64,000 nt of DNA from Roseobacter sp. (lineage in GTDB: Bacteria > Pseudomonadota > Alphaproteobacteria > Rhodobacterales > Rhodobacteraceae): assembly GCA_024636495.1 (NCBI GenBank), contig JAGXGZ010000047.1, positions 28,326 to 92,325 of the forward strand. Reading direction: 5' to 3'. Below are positions 16,456 through 23,401 of the stretch, piece by piece (positions within the stretch are counted from its first letter, which is position 1; each line of letters begins with the position of its first letter). The position numbers and the translations under genes are program-made. The notes under the pieces were generated by a model that saw nothing but the letters and a program-made list of their open reading frames with translations, did no database searches and was not told where the DNA came from.

Positions 16456-16556
16456 CTGTTCCGTGCTGTCTCTTTCGTTTCATTTCATTTCCTTTCCTTT
16501 ACGCAGAACTGTTCCAATCTGTGCCAGTCTGTTCCGGAACTGTTCAGAACTGTTCC
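16456..16556. repeat. Helically phased CTGTTCC repeat array with a GTTC-N7-GTTC site
   Basis: CTGTTCC or near copies start at 16509, 16519, 16529, 16540 and 16550, spaced 10, 10, 11 and 10 bases, with two further copies at 16456 and 16466. The surrounding 200 bases carry no gene and include a pyrimidine tract. Within the array, 16531-16545 reads GTTC-N7-GTTC, the alphaproteobacterial LexA box. Either an iteron-type replication origin or an operator array is possible. Confidence 0.6.
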
Positions 16557-16587
16557 GGTAACAAACGCCCCGATTTATCCAATCAAT

Positions 16588-17241
16588 TCAGACCCTGCGA
16601 ACAGTGCGCCCCATCCAACCCTGTTCAGCCGCGTGCCGAAGCGCTCGTGTAATCGATGCTTCGAACTGTGGCATGCGCCGCTGACCGTGGTGGTTTTCCA
16701 GCAGCCAAGCATCCAGCCGCTCAATCAGAACCCGATCGGCACAGACGGCCTTATCACAGCCAACGTCGCGCATTGCTTCGGACAGACGCTGCTGGCGCTG
16801 ATAGACCGCCTTGCCTTCACTACTGGCCTTGCGAACATCGCGGCGGTCCAGCGCATCGCGCACCACCTCAGTCACGACAGGATGTACCAGTCGCACTTCG
16901 CCGTTGTCGCAAAGCGCCTGCGTCCAGTTGTGCAGCGGTGTGATCTTGCGCGCGCAAAGCTGACGCCAACGCTCGATGGTGATGCCGAGCGCCTTTGCAA
17001 GCAACTCTTCCGATACTGGCAATGTGCCGACTGGCGTTTCGTCGTGCGCTTCGCAGAACAGCAGGAACCCGAACCAGCCAACCTCAGGCTCTGCCAGCTG
17101 ACGGAATTGGCTCTTGCGCCAGCGCTTAAGGTTCCACTGGATGAAATAGTGACTGTCGAGCCGTTCGTCTGCCGATACCGTGTGTTCAGGCAGCGCGCTT
17201 GAATCGACAAGCTGGAGTATTGGAAGCGGGCCGCTCATCAA
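16588..17241 (-). CDS. Phage replication-type protein, uncharacterised
   Basis: This 217-residue protein has an N-terminal domain (residues 28-85) with HYFIQWNLKRWRKSQFRQL and the pattern GWFGFLLFCEAHDETPVGTLP. The latter resembles the start domains of phage replication initiators and DUF1376-like proteins, which carry a winged-helix fold. The C-terminal half is basic and helical. It lies just upstream of a phased repeat array, the arrangement expected for an initiator beside its origin. The replication role is inferred from these two points. It starts by a 4-base overlap with the previous gene. Confidence 0.55.
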   Translation of the reverse strand: MMSGPLPILQLVDSSALPEHTVSADERLDSHYFIQWNLKRWRKSQFRQLAEPEVGWFGFLLFCEAHDETPVGTLPVSEELLAKALGITIERWRQLCARKITPLHNWTQALCDNGEVRLVHPVVTEVVRDALDRRDVRKASSEGKAVYQRQQRLSEAMRDVGCDKAVCADRVLIERLDAWLLENHHGQRRMPQFEASITRALRHAAEQGWMGRTVRRV

Positions 17242-18152
17242 GCACCGGCCCGCTGGCGCAGGATCCTCAGCAACCGCGACTGATGACCGATATCACCGAC
17301 CTTTGTGTTTAGAGCCCGGAACCGCGAAACGATGTCGCCCACCTCGACCCCCAGCTCATCCGCCACCAGCGCAGCAGCTTTGCCAGTCGTCAGACCTGTC
17401 AGGATCTCGAAGTCCTTTTCGGCTGACCAGCCACCGGAATAATCCAAAGCATCCAGATGGGTGACAACGGCACGATCATCAGCGCATAGCTTGGGCAGTT
17501 CCTGCGCAGGCTCTGGCAGAGGTGCAGGTTTGGGCATCGCTTTGGCTTCTAGCTTCACTGGCGCTGGCGTAGCGGCCACAGGGCGCGGCTTTTTCGCCCG
17601 CTCTACCTTGATCGCCTTGATCTTCATACCCACGGAGATCTTGCTCCGATTGACCATTTCAGCAATCTCATCACGGCTTTTCCCGGCATCCAGCGCCTTG
17701 GCAATGCACTCGATCTCATTTTCGGTGAACGGCCCAACCTTGTACTCACGCGGCCCCGCCTTCATCGCTTTAGCACCACTGCGGGGTTTCTTGATCGGCT
17801 CGGCAGCCTTGCGACGCGCAAAGGGCGGCGCTGAAGGCAGATCGTCAGCCTCAGCGGGTGTTGTCTCAGGCAACGGTGCAGCATCAATCGCAGGCGCTGG
17901 TTCAACCGCCTGCGGTACCAGCGACTGCACCACCGGCAACACAAAGCTGACCGAGACGCGCGCACTGGCATCGAACGTCACATCGGCATTGAGGCCAATG
18001 CGCTCAAGATCATCCTTAGCAGTGCGCAGGAAAATCAGGACATCATCGACCTGCTTCACCGCGCTTTCGAATTTGGCGAGATCGGCCTTGATGACTTCGA
18101 GAGAGGCACCGCCCTGCTCTCGCATTCCCTGAAGCTGTTCCAGAACGTTCAT
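17238..18152 (-). CDS. DNA-binding protein with SANT/GcrA-like helix-turn-helix
   Basis: This 304-residue protein comes in three parts: a coiled-coil N-terminus (1-60), a long Pro/Ala-rich linker with basic patches, and a central domain at about 137-180. That domain (FTENEIECIAKALDAGKSR plus DEIAEMVNRSKISVGMKIK) resembles Myb/SANT-type or GcrA-type DNA-binding helices. A C-terminal helical region follows (230-304). It could be a phage transcription regulator or replication accessory. Overlaps of 4 bases on both sides place it firmly in the early leftward operon. Confidence 0.6.
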   Translation of the reverse strand: MNVLEQLQGMREQGGASLEVIKADLAKFESAVKQVDDVLIFLRTAKDDLERIGLNADVTFDASARVSVSFVLPVVQSLVPQAVEPAPAIDAAPLPETTPAEADDLPSAPPFARRKAAEPIKKPRSGAKAMKAGPREYKVGPFTENEIECIAKALDAGKSRDEIAEMVNRSKISVGMKIKAIKVERAKKPRPVAATPAPVKLEAKAMPKPAPLPEPAQELPKLCADDRAVVTHLDALDYSGGWSAEKDFEILTGLTTGKAAALVADELGVEVGDIVSRFRALNTKVGDIGHQSRLLRILRQRAGA

Positions 18153-18877
18153 AGCACTTGCTCCTCTTGCAGTTTATGGGCATCGACCGCCGCACGCACC
18201 CGCGCGCAGGCAGTCTCAAAATGCTTTGGTGATTTCTCGATACCGATCGCGCCCCGGCCCGCCTGGACGGCAGCGACCAGTGTGGTGCCCGACCCCATGA
18301 AAGGATCAAGGACCAGCTGACCGGGCAGCGATGAGTTTTCGATGTAGAGCTGCATCAGCGCAACCGGCTTTTGCGTGTTGTGGACCGCGTCAGCGGGGCG
18401 ATGCCCGCGCCAAACACGCTTGCTGCCACCGTTGTTGATATCGACCGCACGGCCCTTCCAGAGGTACAACGTGAATTCGCTGTCCTTCATGTAATACCGC
18501 GTTCGGTTCGGCACGATCTTGTCCCAAACCAGCAGGCTGTGAAACTTGAACCCCGCACCGATAAACCCGCTATGAGCGGCAAACAGATTGCTGTCATCAG
18601 ACATCACATAGGCATCGGCATTTGGTTTCAGAGACCGAAAGATAGGCCCGCCAATTTCAGACCATGCAACAACATCCATCAGCAGCCCTGAATTGTCGTA
18701 ATTCTCGGCTGACAGCTTGCCGCCCAATGCCCCCGGACATGAACCGCCCGAAGACAGTTTATAGGGAACATCCGTCACACACAGATCGGCTTGCAGGCGC
18801 AGCTCAGGCAAAACCGCCCGCGCATCGCCCTGAATCAACCTGCACCCGCCGATGGTGATATCGCGCTCGATGGTCAT
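18149..18877 (-). CDS. Phage DNA methyltransferase, beta-class (N6-adenine/N4-cytosine)
   Basis: This 242-residue protein has motif IV first (TDVPYKL, residues 35-41) and the AdoMet-binding motif I near the end (DPFMGSGTT, 191-199), the beta-class order. The middle part (60-180) is the target recognition region. Motif IV reads DVPY rather than the usual DPPY, a variant seen in some phage enzymes and worth noting for activity. No restriction enzyme is adjacent, so it is an orphan enzyme likely used against host restriction or for gene timing. It overlaps its neighbours by 1 to 4 bases. Confidence 0.88.
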   Translation of the reverse strand: MTIERDITIGGCRLIQGDARAVLPELRLQADLCVTDVPYKLSSGGSCPGALGGKLSAENYDNSGLLMDVVAWSEIGGPIFRSLKPNADAYVMSDDSNLFAAHSGFIGAGFKFHSLLVWDKIVPNRTRYYMKDSEFTLYLWKGRAVDINNGGSKRVWRGHRPADAVHNTQKPVALMQLYIENSSLPGQLVLDPFMGSGTTLVAAVQAGRGAIGIEKSPKHFETACARVRAAVDAHKLQEEQVL

Positions 18878-19371
18878 CAGCTACGCCCCGCCTTTGCAGC
18901 GGCCTGCGCTGACAATCGCATCGCAGCAGACAAAATACGCTGACGGCCCTCTTTTGATTTATACCGCAGCGCATGCGAGATAAATCCTGGCTTAAAGCCA
19001 AGCGCGCGATCTGCCTCGCGCATGGAGACAAAAAACATCCCACCGATCTCGAAAGGCTTGGCGTTGTTCAAAACACGCCTTGGGGCCGTGCCGAAGCGAT
19101 CCTCGCACCCCCGAGATATCGACGTATAAATGGCAGATTTTGTTACTTTGAAATGCTTGGCAGCCGCCGCCGCACTTGGAAAGTCCTTACCACCAATACG
19201 CACAGGCATCGGCTCAACACCACCATGGCCTGTTCCGACCCGATGCAAAGTGCCATTTCGTACCGCGTGCCTCACCGTCTCGGGGCTGACCCCATGGGCA
19301 GCCCCAGCCGACCGCAAATCCGCATATTTAACACCACGAATTTCGATGGTGATGTCGCGCTTTATTGGCAT
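18877..19371 (-). CDS. Protein with three tandem NUMOD-like helix-turn-helix repeats
   Basis: This 164-residue protein holds three similar units of about 35-40 residues. They start near residues 10 (RGVKYADLRSAGAAHGVS), 58 (IGGKDFPSAAAAAKHFKVT) and 107 (IGGMFFVSMREADRALGF), each followed by an Ile/Val-x-x-Ala/Ser-x-x-x-Gly helix. The pattern 'G-x-x-F-x-S-x-x-x-A-a-x-x-x-x-V' resembles NUMOD1/IENR modules that give homing endonucleases their DNA contacts. No nuclease domain is present, so this may be a free-standing sequence-specific DNA-binding protein. ATG 19371 overlaps the previous stop (TGATG). A TTG three bases earlier is less likely. Confidence 0.65.
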   Translation of the reverse strand: MPIKRDITIEIRGVKYADLRSAGAAHGVSPETVRHAVRNGTLHRVGTGHGGVEPMPVRIGGKDFPSAAAAAKHFKVTKSAIYTSISRGCEDRFGTAPRRVLNNAKPFEIGGMFFVSMREADRALGFKPGFISHALRYKSKEGRQRILSAAMRLSAQAAAKAGRS

Positions 19372-19847
19372 CAACGCATCTCACCACAACCGCGACCGAC
19401 CTCGCCGGGCTTGTCCGCGCCCACAAAATCCTTCCAGTGACGCCAACCCTGATGGCACAGGAAACCCCACTGGCGAACGCGCGGTCCTGTAATAAAAACG
19501 GTAAGCGCCGGCGCATCCCGAACCATCAGCCGATGGGCAAATTTTGCATCCCGGTAGACCCACTGCATCGGCTCAATCACTCGCAAATGCCGTTCCTGCG
19601 AGCCCGCTTGATACTCCTCAAGCAAGCCCGCCTCGACCATCAGCGACAAGCTGGCCCACGGGTGATCATGCAGTGGGCGGTCATCATCATCCCGCAAAAC
19701 GCGATGCACATAGACGTTGAAAATGCGATTGCGCGGAATCCAGAACCAGCGAAGCATGTACGGATCATCAGACGAACCGATAATGAAGTCGGGTGCGCGG
19801 CGTTTCGTAAGCGCAACAGCGCGCTTTGCAATGAGGCGGGAGATCAT
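19371..19847 (-). CDS. Cupin-like phage protein
   Basis: This 158-residue protein carries a cupin-type pattern: RPLHDHPWASLSLMVEAG around residues 56-73 (two His, then strands), then a second half with FAHRLMVRD and LTVFITGPR. Such single-domain beta-barrels occur in phage early operons, but their substrate is unknown. ATG 19847 overlaps the preceding stop by 4 bases. A longer in-frame extension to 19982 is rejected because it would overlap the whole preceding gene. Confidence 0.65.
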   Translation of the reverse strand: MISRLIAKRAVALTKRRAPDFIIGSSDDPYMLRWFWIPRNRIFNVYVHRVLRDDDDRPLHDHPWASLSLMVEAGLLEEYQAGSQERHLRVIEPMQWVYRDAKFAHRLMVRDAPALTVFITGPRVRQWGFLCHQGWRHWKDFVGADKPGEVGRGCGEMR

Positions 19848-20122
19848 CGGATTGCACCCGTCATTAGAGCCATCGCTTCGCGATTGCTGTACCCGTCCAA
19901 TGCATTGTCGGCGCTTGCAGCGTATGAATTTCCACCAGCCCCGCGATAATGCGCCTTTGTCGTGCGCAGCCGCCCGCCCCAATTCTTCAACTTGATCACA
20001 GCCCGCACGGTGGCAACCGGTTCATCCACCGCCTCGGCAACCTCCGCCAGGGTGCAATCCCATGCCAGCGGCTTGCAGAGCTGCCATATACGAAAGGCTA
20101 TTGCGTGGCCGCGTGGGGTCAT
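19844..20122 (-). CDS. Small helix-turn-helix DNA-binding protein
   Basis: This 92-residue protein has an N-terminal helix-turn-helix (residues 8-48: IAFRIWQLCKPLAW, then TLAEVAEAVDEPVATVRAVI) and a basic, Gly-rich tail. The pattern fits a MarR/winged-helix-like early regulator. It is joined by 4-base overlaps to the genes on both sides of the leftward early operon. The target is unknown. Confidence 0.65.
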   Translation of the reverse strand: MTPRGHAIAFRIWQLCKPLAWDCTLAEVAEAVDEPVATVRAVIKLKNWGGRLRTTKAHYRGAGGNSYAASADNALDGYSNREAMALMTGAIR

Positions 20123-20256
20123 CTGTCATCCCCCTGAGAGTTTGCAGAAAGTTTTCCAAGCCGACGGGCAGCCGAAGCTGCCCACCAGTCGCCAACCGCA
20201 CCAAGGTGGTTAGCAACGATGATTTCCTTGATGATGACCCAGCGAACAAACCGCAT
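20119..20256 (-). CDS. Small early phage protein (45 aa)
   Basis: This 45-residue basic protein starts at ATG 20256, which overlaps the upstream stop (TAATG), and ends with an ATGA overlap to the next gene. The sequence begins MRFVRWVIIKEIIVANHLG, an amphipathic helix, followed by WWAASAARRLGKL. Tight coupling at both ends argues that it is real. Function is not recognisable. Confidence 0.55.
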   Translation of the reverse strand: MRFVRWVIIKEIIVANHLGAVGDWWAASAARRLGKLSANSQGDDR

Positions 20257-20516
20257 TACGCGACCTCTTTCAGTTGCACCGTGGCCTGTTTGGGAAACTG
20301 CGCATAGGCATAGCCCACGGCAAACCCCGACGGCGCGTGACTGCCGACCCACCACTTCTTGGCGGTCGATCCGTCCACCCCGAACACCATGGCGGCCTCT
20401 TCCGGGCTTTCAAAGTTTGCGCGGATGAAATCCGACCACCGCGCCGCGAATTGCTGGCGATAGGTCAGAACCTTGTGACGCTGGGAAAACTTTCCTGAAA
20501 ACTTTAATGCAGACAT
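20256..20516 (-). CDS. Early phage regulator-like protein (86 aa)
   Basis: This 86-residue protein has the core QFAARWSDFIRANFESPEEA followed by VFGVDGSTAKKWW, which looks like a divergent helix-turn-helix of the Cro/C1 type with a Trp-rich recognition end. Start ATG 20516 was preferred over a longer frame to 20600, because the extension is Cys/Pro-rich and overlaps the neighbouring gene. It is the second gene after the lysogeny switch. Confidence 0.6.
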   Translation of the reverse strand: MSALKFSGKFSQRHKVLTYRQQFAARWSDFIRANFESPEEAAMVFGVDGSTAKKWWVGSHAPSGFAVGYAYAQFPKQATVQLKEVA

Positions 20517-20596
20517 ACCTGTACTCCGATCACATGTTGGGAACTGTGAAGTGCAAACATTTTGAACATTGGGAAGGTGACGAGGGGATGCAGCGG

Positions 20597-20803
20597 TCAT
20601 GCTGCGTCCTCTTGATTTTCTGGAATGGGATGCGCGGCCATGTAGCTGCGCACTTTATCCGTGGTCCGATGGGTTGCGGTCCCGCCCGCTTCCCATTTTG
20701 CCCAGGTCGATCCGTTCCCCGCGTCTGCACGCTGGATGATCGTGGTGGGGAGAACACCTATCGCAGCCGCATAGGCCCGAACTTCTGCCATGAATTGTTC
20801 CAT
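20597..20803 (-). CDS. Cro-like repressor
   Basis: This 68-residue protein is the first gene of the leftward early operon and faces the repressor gene. It contains a short helix-turn-helix (AAAIGVLPTTIIQRA, then STWAKWEAGGTATHRTTDKV) typical of small XRE/Cro proteins in alphaproteobacterial prophages. It should bind the operators at 20,815-20,854, which overlap its own promoter, and favour lytic development. A second in-frame ATG lies four codons downstream. Confidence 0.75.
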   Translation of the reverse strand: MEQFMAEVRAYAAAIGVLPTTIIQRADAGNGSTWAKWEAGGTATHRTTDKVRSYMAAHPIPENQEDAA

Positions 20804-20814
20804 AGGGTCCGATG

Positions 20815-20854
20815 TAGGTATTTAGTTCTACCTAAGTCAAGAACTTTGTACCTA
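20815..20854. promoter_or_regulatory. Lysogeny operators (two copies) over the cro promoter
   Basis: Two copies of TAGGTA-N4-GTTCT lie at 20815-20829 (plus) and 20840-20854 (minus). The first is also inside a 6-bp-arm inverted repeat, TAGGTA-N8-TACCTA (20815-20834). A TTGACT element on the minus strand is placed so that the operator covers the space between -35 and -10 of the cro promoter. The same 15-base pattern returns twice at 22,217-22,259. Confidence 0.75.
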
Positions 20855-20889
20855 TGGAGAGAGATTCCTATTGTCGGCATAAATAAGGA

Positions 20890-21252
20890 ATGAATGATCT
20901 TGGCATCACTGACCCATTCTTGAAACGTTTGCGGCGCCGGATCGACGAAGATCCGACGTTGACCGAGGCTGGATTAGCTAAAAAAGCTGGGCTTTCGGAT
21001 AGCGCAATCCGCCAATATTTCTCAAAACCCAACAGAACGCCAAGGGTTGAAAATGCACGCAAGATCTGCGCCGCACTTGGCACGACTCTCGAAGAGTTCA
21101 TGTCCGAGGCTCAAACCCCAGAAGAAAAAGAGATTGTTCGCCTAACACTTGCGCTACCCGATCACTTGCGCCGCCAGCTTCTAAGCTATGCAAAAGGGCT
21201 TGTTGATGCGTCGGAGAGCGTGTCTCGACCAGATGATGCAACAGATCAATGA
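20890..21252 (+). CDS. Prophage repressor, XRE family (no autocleavage domain)
   Basis: This 120-residue protein has an N-terminal XRE helix-turn-helix (about residues 15-70: LTEAGLAKKAGLSDSAIRQY, then NARKICAALGTTLEEF) and a short charged C-terminal helix for dimerisation. It lies opposite cro and next to the operators, so it is the likely lysogeny repressor. It lacks the S24 peptidase domain that lets lambda-type repressors respond to RecA. AAGGA touches the ATG with no proper spacing, so the message may be leaderless as for lambda cI. Confidence 0.8.
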   Translation: MNDLGITDPFLKRLRRRIDEDPTLTEAGLAKKAGLSDSAIRQYFSKPNRTPRVENARKICAALGTTLEEFMSEAQTPEEKEIVRLTLALPDHLRRQLLSYAKGLVDASESVSRPDDATDQ

Positions 21253-21335
21253 TTTCCTTGTCCAGCATAATCCACCCCTCACCTTAGAGAACAAAACCGG
21301 AACAAAACCGCAATACAACTGAAAGTAGGATTATT

Positions 21336-21527
21336 ATGTCAGATAATGACAAGTCGAAACGTAATTTACCCCCATCGCCCAAGTACGAGCAGCGCAGCGC
21401 GCAACCGATGCGCGTATCGCCCATTCAATCACCGCAACGCATCGTCACCGGCGGCCAACAGCCTTTGCGAGACGTGCAGACAGGTCAGACCACTTCCCCG
21501 AAACCCAAAAAGCCGAAGGAAGATTAG
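21336..21527 (+). CDS. Possible small basic protein (63 aa)
   Basis: A 63-residue frame, Pro/Ser/Lys/Gln-rich and probably disordered, has an AGGA ribosome site 7 bases before ATG 21336. It is located after the repressor in the same direction, and its last 83 bases overlap the end of the convergent membrane-protein gene. Codon composition gives no clear support. It may be real but could be chance. Confidence 0.4.
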   Translation: MSDNDKSKRNLPPSPKYEQRSAQPMRVSPIQSPQRIVTGGQQPLRDVQTGQTTSPKPKKPKED

Positions 21528-22137
21528 GATCGACGCGCACTTCGATCCGCTTGATTTCTTCTTTTGAAATATAGGTCACGAGCAAACCGTATTCCGCTGA
21601 AAAAATATCCGTTCGCACCAGTTCCTTACCGGTAGGCGATACCTCATCCGTAACTGCCATTAGAACATCACCTGAAGGGCCTAGTGAAAGCTTTGACATC
21701 GAAGGCTTGCTGATTTCAGGGGCCAAGTCTGGGTCAAGATGGAGTTCGCGCCCGTCTTTTAGGTAGACCCTCACTTCCGTGGCCTCGTGATCATCCATCG
21801 CTGCACAAAGTGTGTCCCACGCCGAGGCTTGGCCATCTTCCTTGTGCACGCCTAGTGCCTTCATGGCCCCGTACCACCAGCCCCTGTAGACGCTGCGCCA
21901 GCCGACCCCGAGAACAAGAGGCACCATTACAGCCGCGCCGAATTGGACCGCCAATCCCCACCCGCCCGCCAGCTCAAAAAACATCAGCGATATACCGCTG
22001 AATATCCCCGTGATTATGATAGCATCCTGCGCCCGGTGATTGTGCCGCAACCCGGCATAGGAAGCAGCATAGGCAGCGAAGCCCGCTGCAATCGAGATCT
22101 GAATTTGTAGCGGCAGTGCAAGTAGATCTGGTGACAT
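21445..22137 (-). CDS. DUF6338-like membrane protein of the lysogeny region
   Basis: This 230-residue protein has an N-terminal membrane part with two or three helices (about 8-27, 39-62, 66-82). It continues into a cytoplasmic domain with GAMKALGVHKEDGQASAWDTL and a later KDGRELHLDPD. This pattern is that of DUF6338 proteins. The gene lies between the repressor and the second operator pair, transcribed towards the repressor, where prophages often carry lysogeny-expressed exclusion or fitness genes. Function is unknown; superinfection exclusion is one reasonable guess. Confidence 0.65.
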   Translation of the reverse strand: MSPDLLALPLQIQISIAAGFAAYAASYAGLRHNHRAQDAIIITGIFSGISLMFFELAGGWGLAVQFGAAVMVPLVLGVGWRSVYRGWWYGAMKALGVHKEDGQASAWDTLCAAMDDHEATEVRVYLKDGRELHLDPDLAPEISKPSMSKLSLGPSGDVLMAVTDEVSPTGKELVRTDIFSAEYGLLVTYISKEEIKRIEVRVDPNLPSAFWVSGKWSDLSARLAKAVGRR

Positions 22138-22216
22138 TGGGTATCCTTTGAGATCAGCCTAGCCGACAATTATGGCGAGGACAGCCCCACGGATAACACA
22201 ATCGACACAATGCAAA

Positions 22217-22264
22217 TAGGTATTAAGTTCTATTTTAGTTGACATAGGTATTTTGTTCTAATAC
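22217..22264 (+). promoter_or_regulatory. Lysogeny operators (two copies) and rightward early promoter
   Basis: Two direct copies of TAGGTA-N4-GTTCT lie at 22217-22231 and 22245-22259, 28 bases apart. TTGACA (22239-22244) directly precedes the second copy, so the operator would sit between -35 and a weak -10 near 22259-22267. This is the likely repressor-controlled promoter of the rightward early operon starting at 22292. It may also influence the divergent membrane-protein gene. Confidence 0.75.
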
Positions 22265-22291
22265 CGATAGCCTCACCTAAAGGAGGCTGAC

Positions 22292-22555
22292 ATGCAAACA
22301 CCCATCGACAAAGCAAAACACGTCGTCACCCACCCGCAGCACTTCGCGCGGGTTCCTGCGGTGCTGGCGATCAACTGGGAACGGCTTAAGAACGCACGCG
22401 GCCAGACGGTCGATTACAATCGTATCGGCCCACCCGCCTACGTGATCGGCCCCGAATGCCCCGGCATCGCCGCCGCCCGCATGTCTCGCATCCCCGCCAA
22501 AGTCCGCGAGATCGCCAGAGCAAAGGGCTATGACATGCCGCCGAGTGCCGCATGA
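22292..22555 (+). CDS. First gene of the rightward early operon (87 aa, unknown)
   Basis: This 87-residue protein has an excellent ribosome site (AAAGGAGG, 5 bases before ATG). It is basic, with a GPPAYVIGPECPGIAAARMS segment and a basic C-terminal helix (IPAKVREIARAKG). It is the first gene behind the second operator pair, so it should be made early on induction. No family is recognised. Confidence 0.65.
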   Translation: MQTPIDKAKHVVTHPQHFARVPAVLAINWERLKNARGQTVDYNRIGPPAYVIGPECPGIAAARMSRIPAKVREIARAKGYDMPPSAA

Positions 22556-22881
22556 TGCACGAACGCCTCGCCACCTTTGTTTCGGGCCTCGACAAGATCG
22601 ATGCCGAGGACACAGAAACGCTGAAAGACGCGTTCATGAACGAAGTGATCGAGAACGGCGGGACATACGATCCACCGGACGGCGCGGGACGCTCCTATTT
22701 TGAGATCAGCCTGCACGATGTGACCGCCACCGGCGCATCCGAACTGCTGGCCATCCGCAATTGGCGCATCGCCGCCACCGCACGACTGCTCAACCCCGAC
22801 GGCCGCGATGTCGAGGCTGATGGTTTCATTACCATGCACCCGCCCTGCGACCTGCTGACAGACACGGGGGTCAGCACATGA
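22552..22881 (+). CDS. Early phage protein (109 aa, unknown)
   Basis: This 109-residue acidic protein has an N-terminal helical half (FVSGLDKIDAEDTETLKDAF) and a C-terminal half with RNWRIAATARLLNPDGRDVE. Its ATG overlaps the previous stop (ATGATG), and its stop overlaps the next start (ATGA). It belongs to the rightward early operon. No family is recognised. Confidence 0.6.
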   Translation: MMHERLATFVSGLDKIDAEDTETLKDAFMNEVIENGGTYDPPDGAGRSYFEISLHDVTATGASELLAIRNWRIAATARLLNPDGRDVEADGFITMHPPCDLLTDTGVST

Positions 22882-23060
22882 AAACCGTTGCCCAACTCTC
22901 CGCGACCGAAATCAGAGACGCATTGCGCGAATACGTAGAACGTAAAACAGGCGGCAAGGTCATCCAGAATGGCGTTCTTATCAGTGCGCGGCGCGCCGAT
23001 GGAAACGACCAGCGCGAGCGCGTCGAACTGACCACAAAGATCACCTACGAGACCAGCTAG
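22878..23060 (+). CDS. Early phage protein (60 aa, unknown)
   Basis: This 60-residue protein starts by ATGA overlap. It holds a charged helix (SATEIRDALREYVERKTGG) followed by beta-type segments. Small size, coupling and position mark it as a phage early gene. Two strong hairpins follow it. No family is recognised. Confidence 0.55.
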   Translation: MKTVAQLSATEIRDALREYVERKTGGKVIQNGVLISARRADGNDQRERVELTTKITYETS

Positions 23061-23074
23061 CCCCCGTTACCTGC

Positions 23075-23136
23075 TGCGGCACACCTCCTCCCGTGCCGCA
23101 CACTTGCCGGCGGGCCTCAATGCCCGCCGGTCTTTT
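23075..23136 (+). terminator. Two tandem hairpins, the second a probable intrinsic terminator
   Basis: TGCGGCAC (23075-23082) pairs with GTGCCGCA (23093-23100), and CCGGCGGG (23107-23114) pairs with CCCGCCGG (23123-23130), which is followed by TCTTTT. The second has the classic terminator shape. They split the rightward early operon into two parts, so the distal genes may need antitermination or their own promoter. Confidence 0.65.
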
Positions 23137-23158
23137 CCAAATCAAATGGATATGCGTC

Positions 23159-23401
23159 ATGGACATCTTTCGAGATCACGACAAAGAAACGCCGCCCAAC
23201 CGGATTGAACGGTGCCAGCAATGGCCCGAATGCGGCTGCATCAGCGGCCACTCAAAGGCGTCCTGCACCAACATCACGCACCGCCAGTCACGCGGGACGC
23301 ATGGTGCCGCGATCATCGTCCCGATCGCCACCGCCTTTGCCCTAGCCTTTGCCTACGGCCTGACCCAACTGGCAGCCCTCACGATCGGCATGCTGCCATG
23401 A
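23159..23401 (+). CDS. Small phage membrane protein with cysteine-rich N-terminus
   Basis: This 80-residue protein has a charged N-terminal part with four cysteines (CQQWPECGCISGHSKASC, residues 19-36) that could bind metal. One membrane helix follows near the C-terminus (IIVPIATAFALAFAYGL). It lies directly behind the hairpin pair and ends with an ATGA overlap with the next gene. No ribosome site better than weak is visible. Function is unknown. Confidence 0.55.
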   Translation: MDIFRDHDKETPPNRIERCQQWPECGCISGHSKASCTNITHRQSRGTHGAAIIVPIATAFALAFAYGLTQLAALTIGMLP

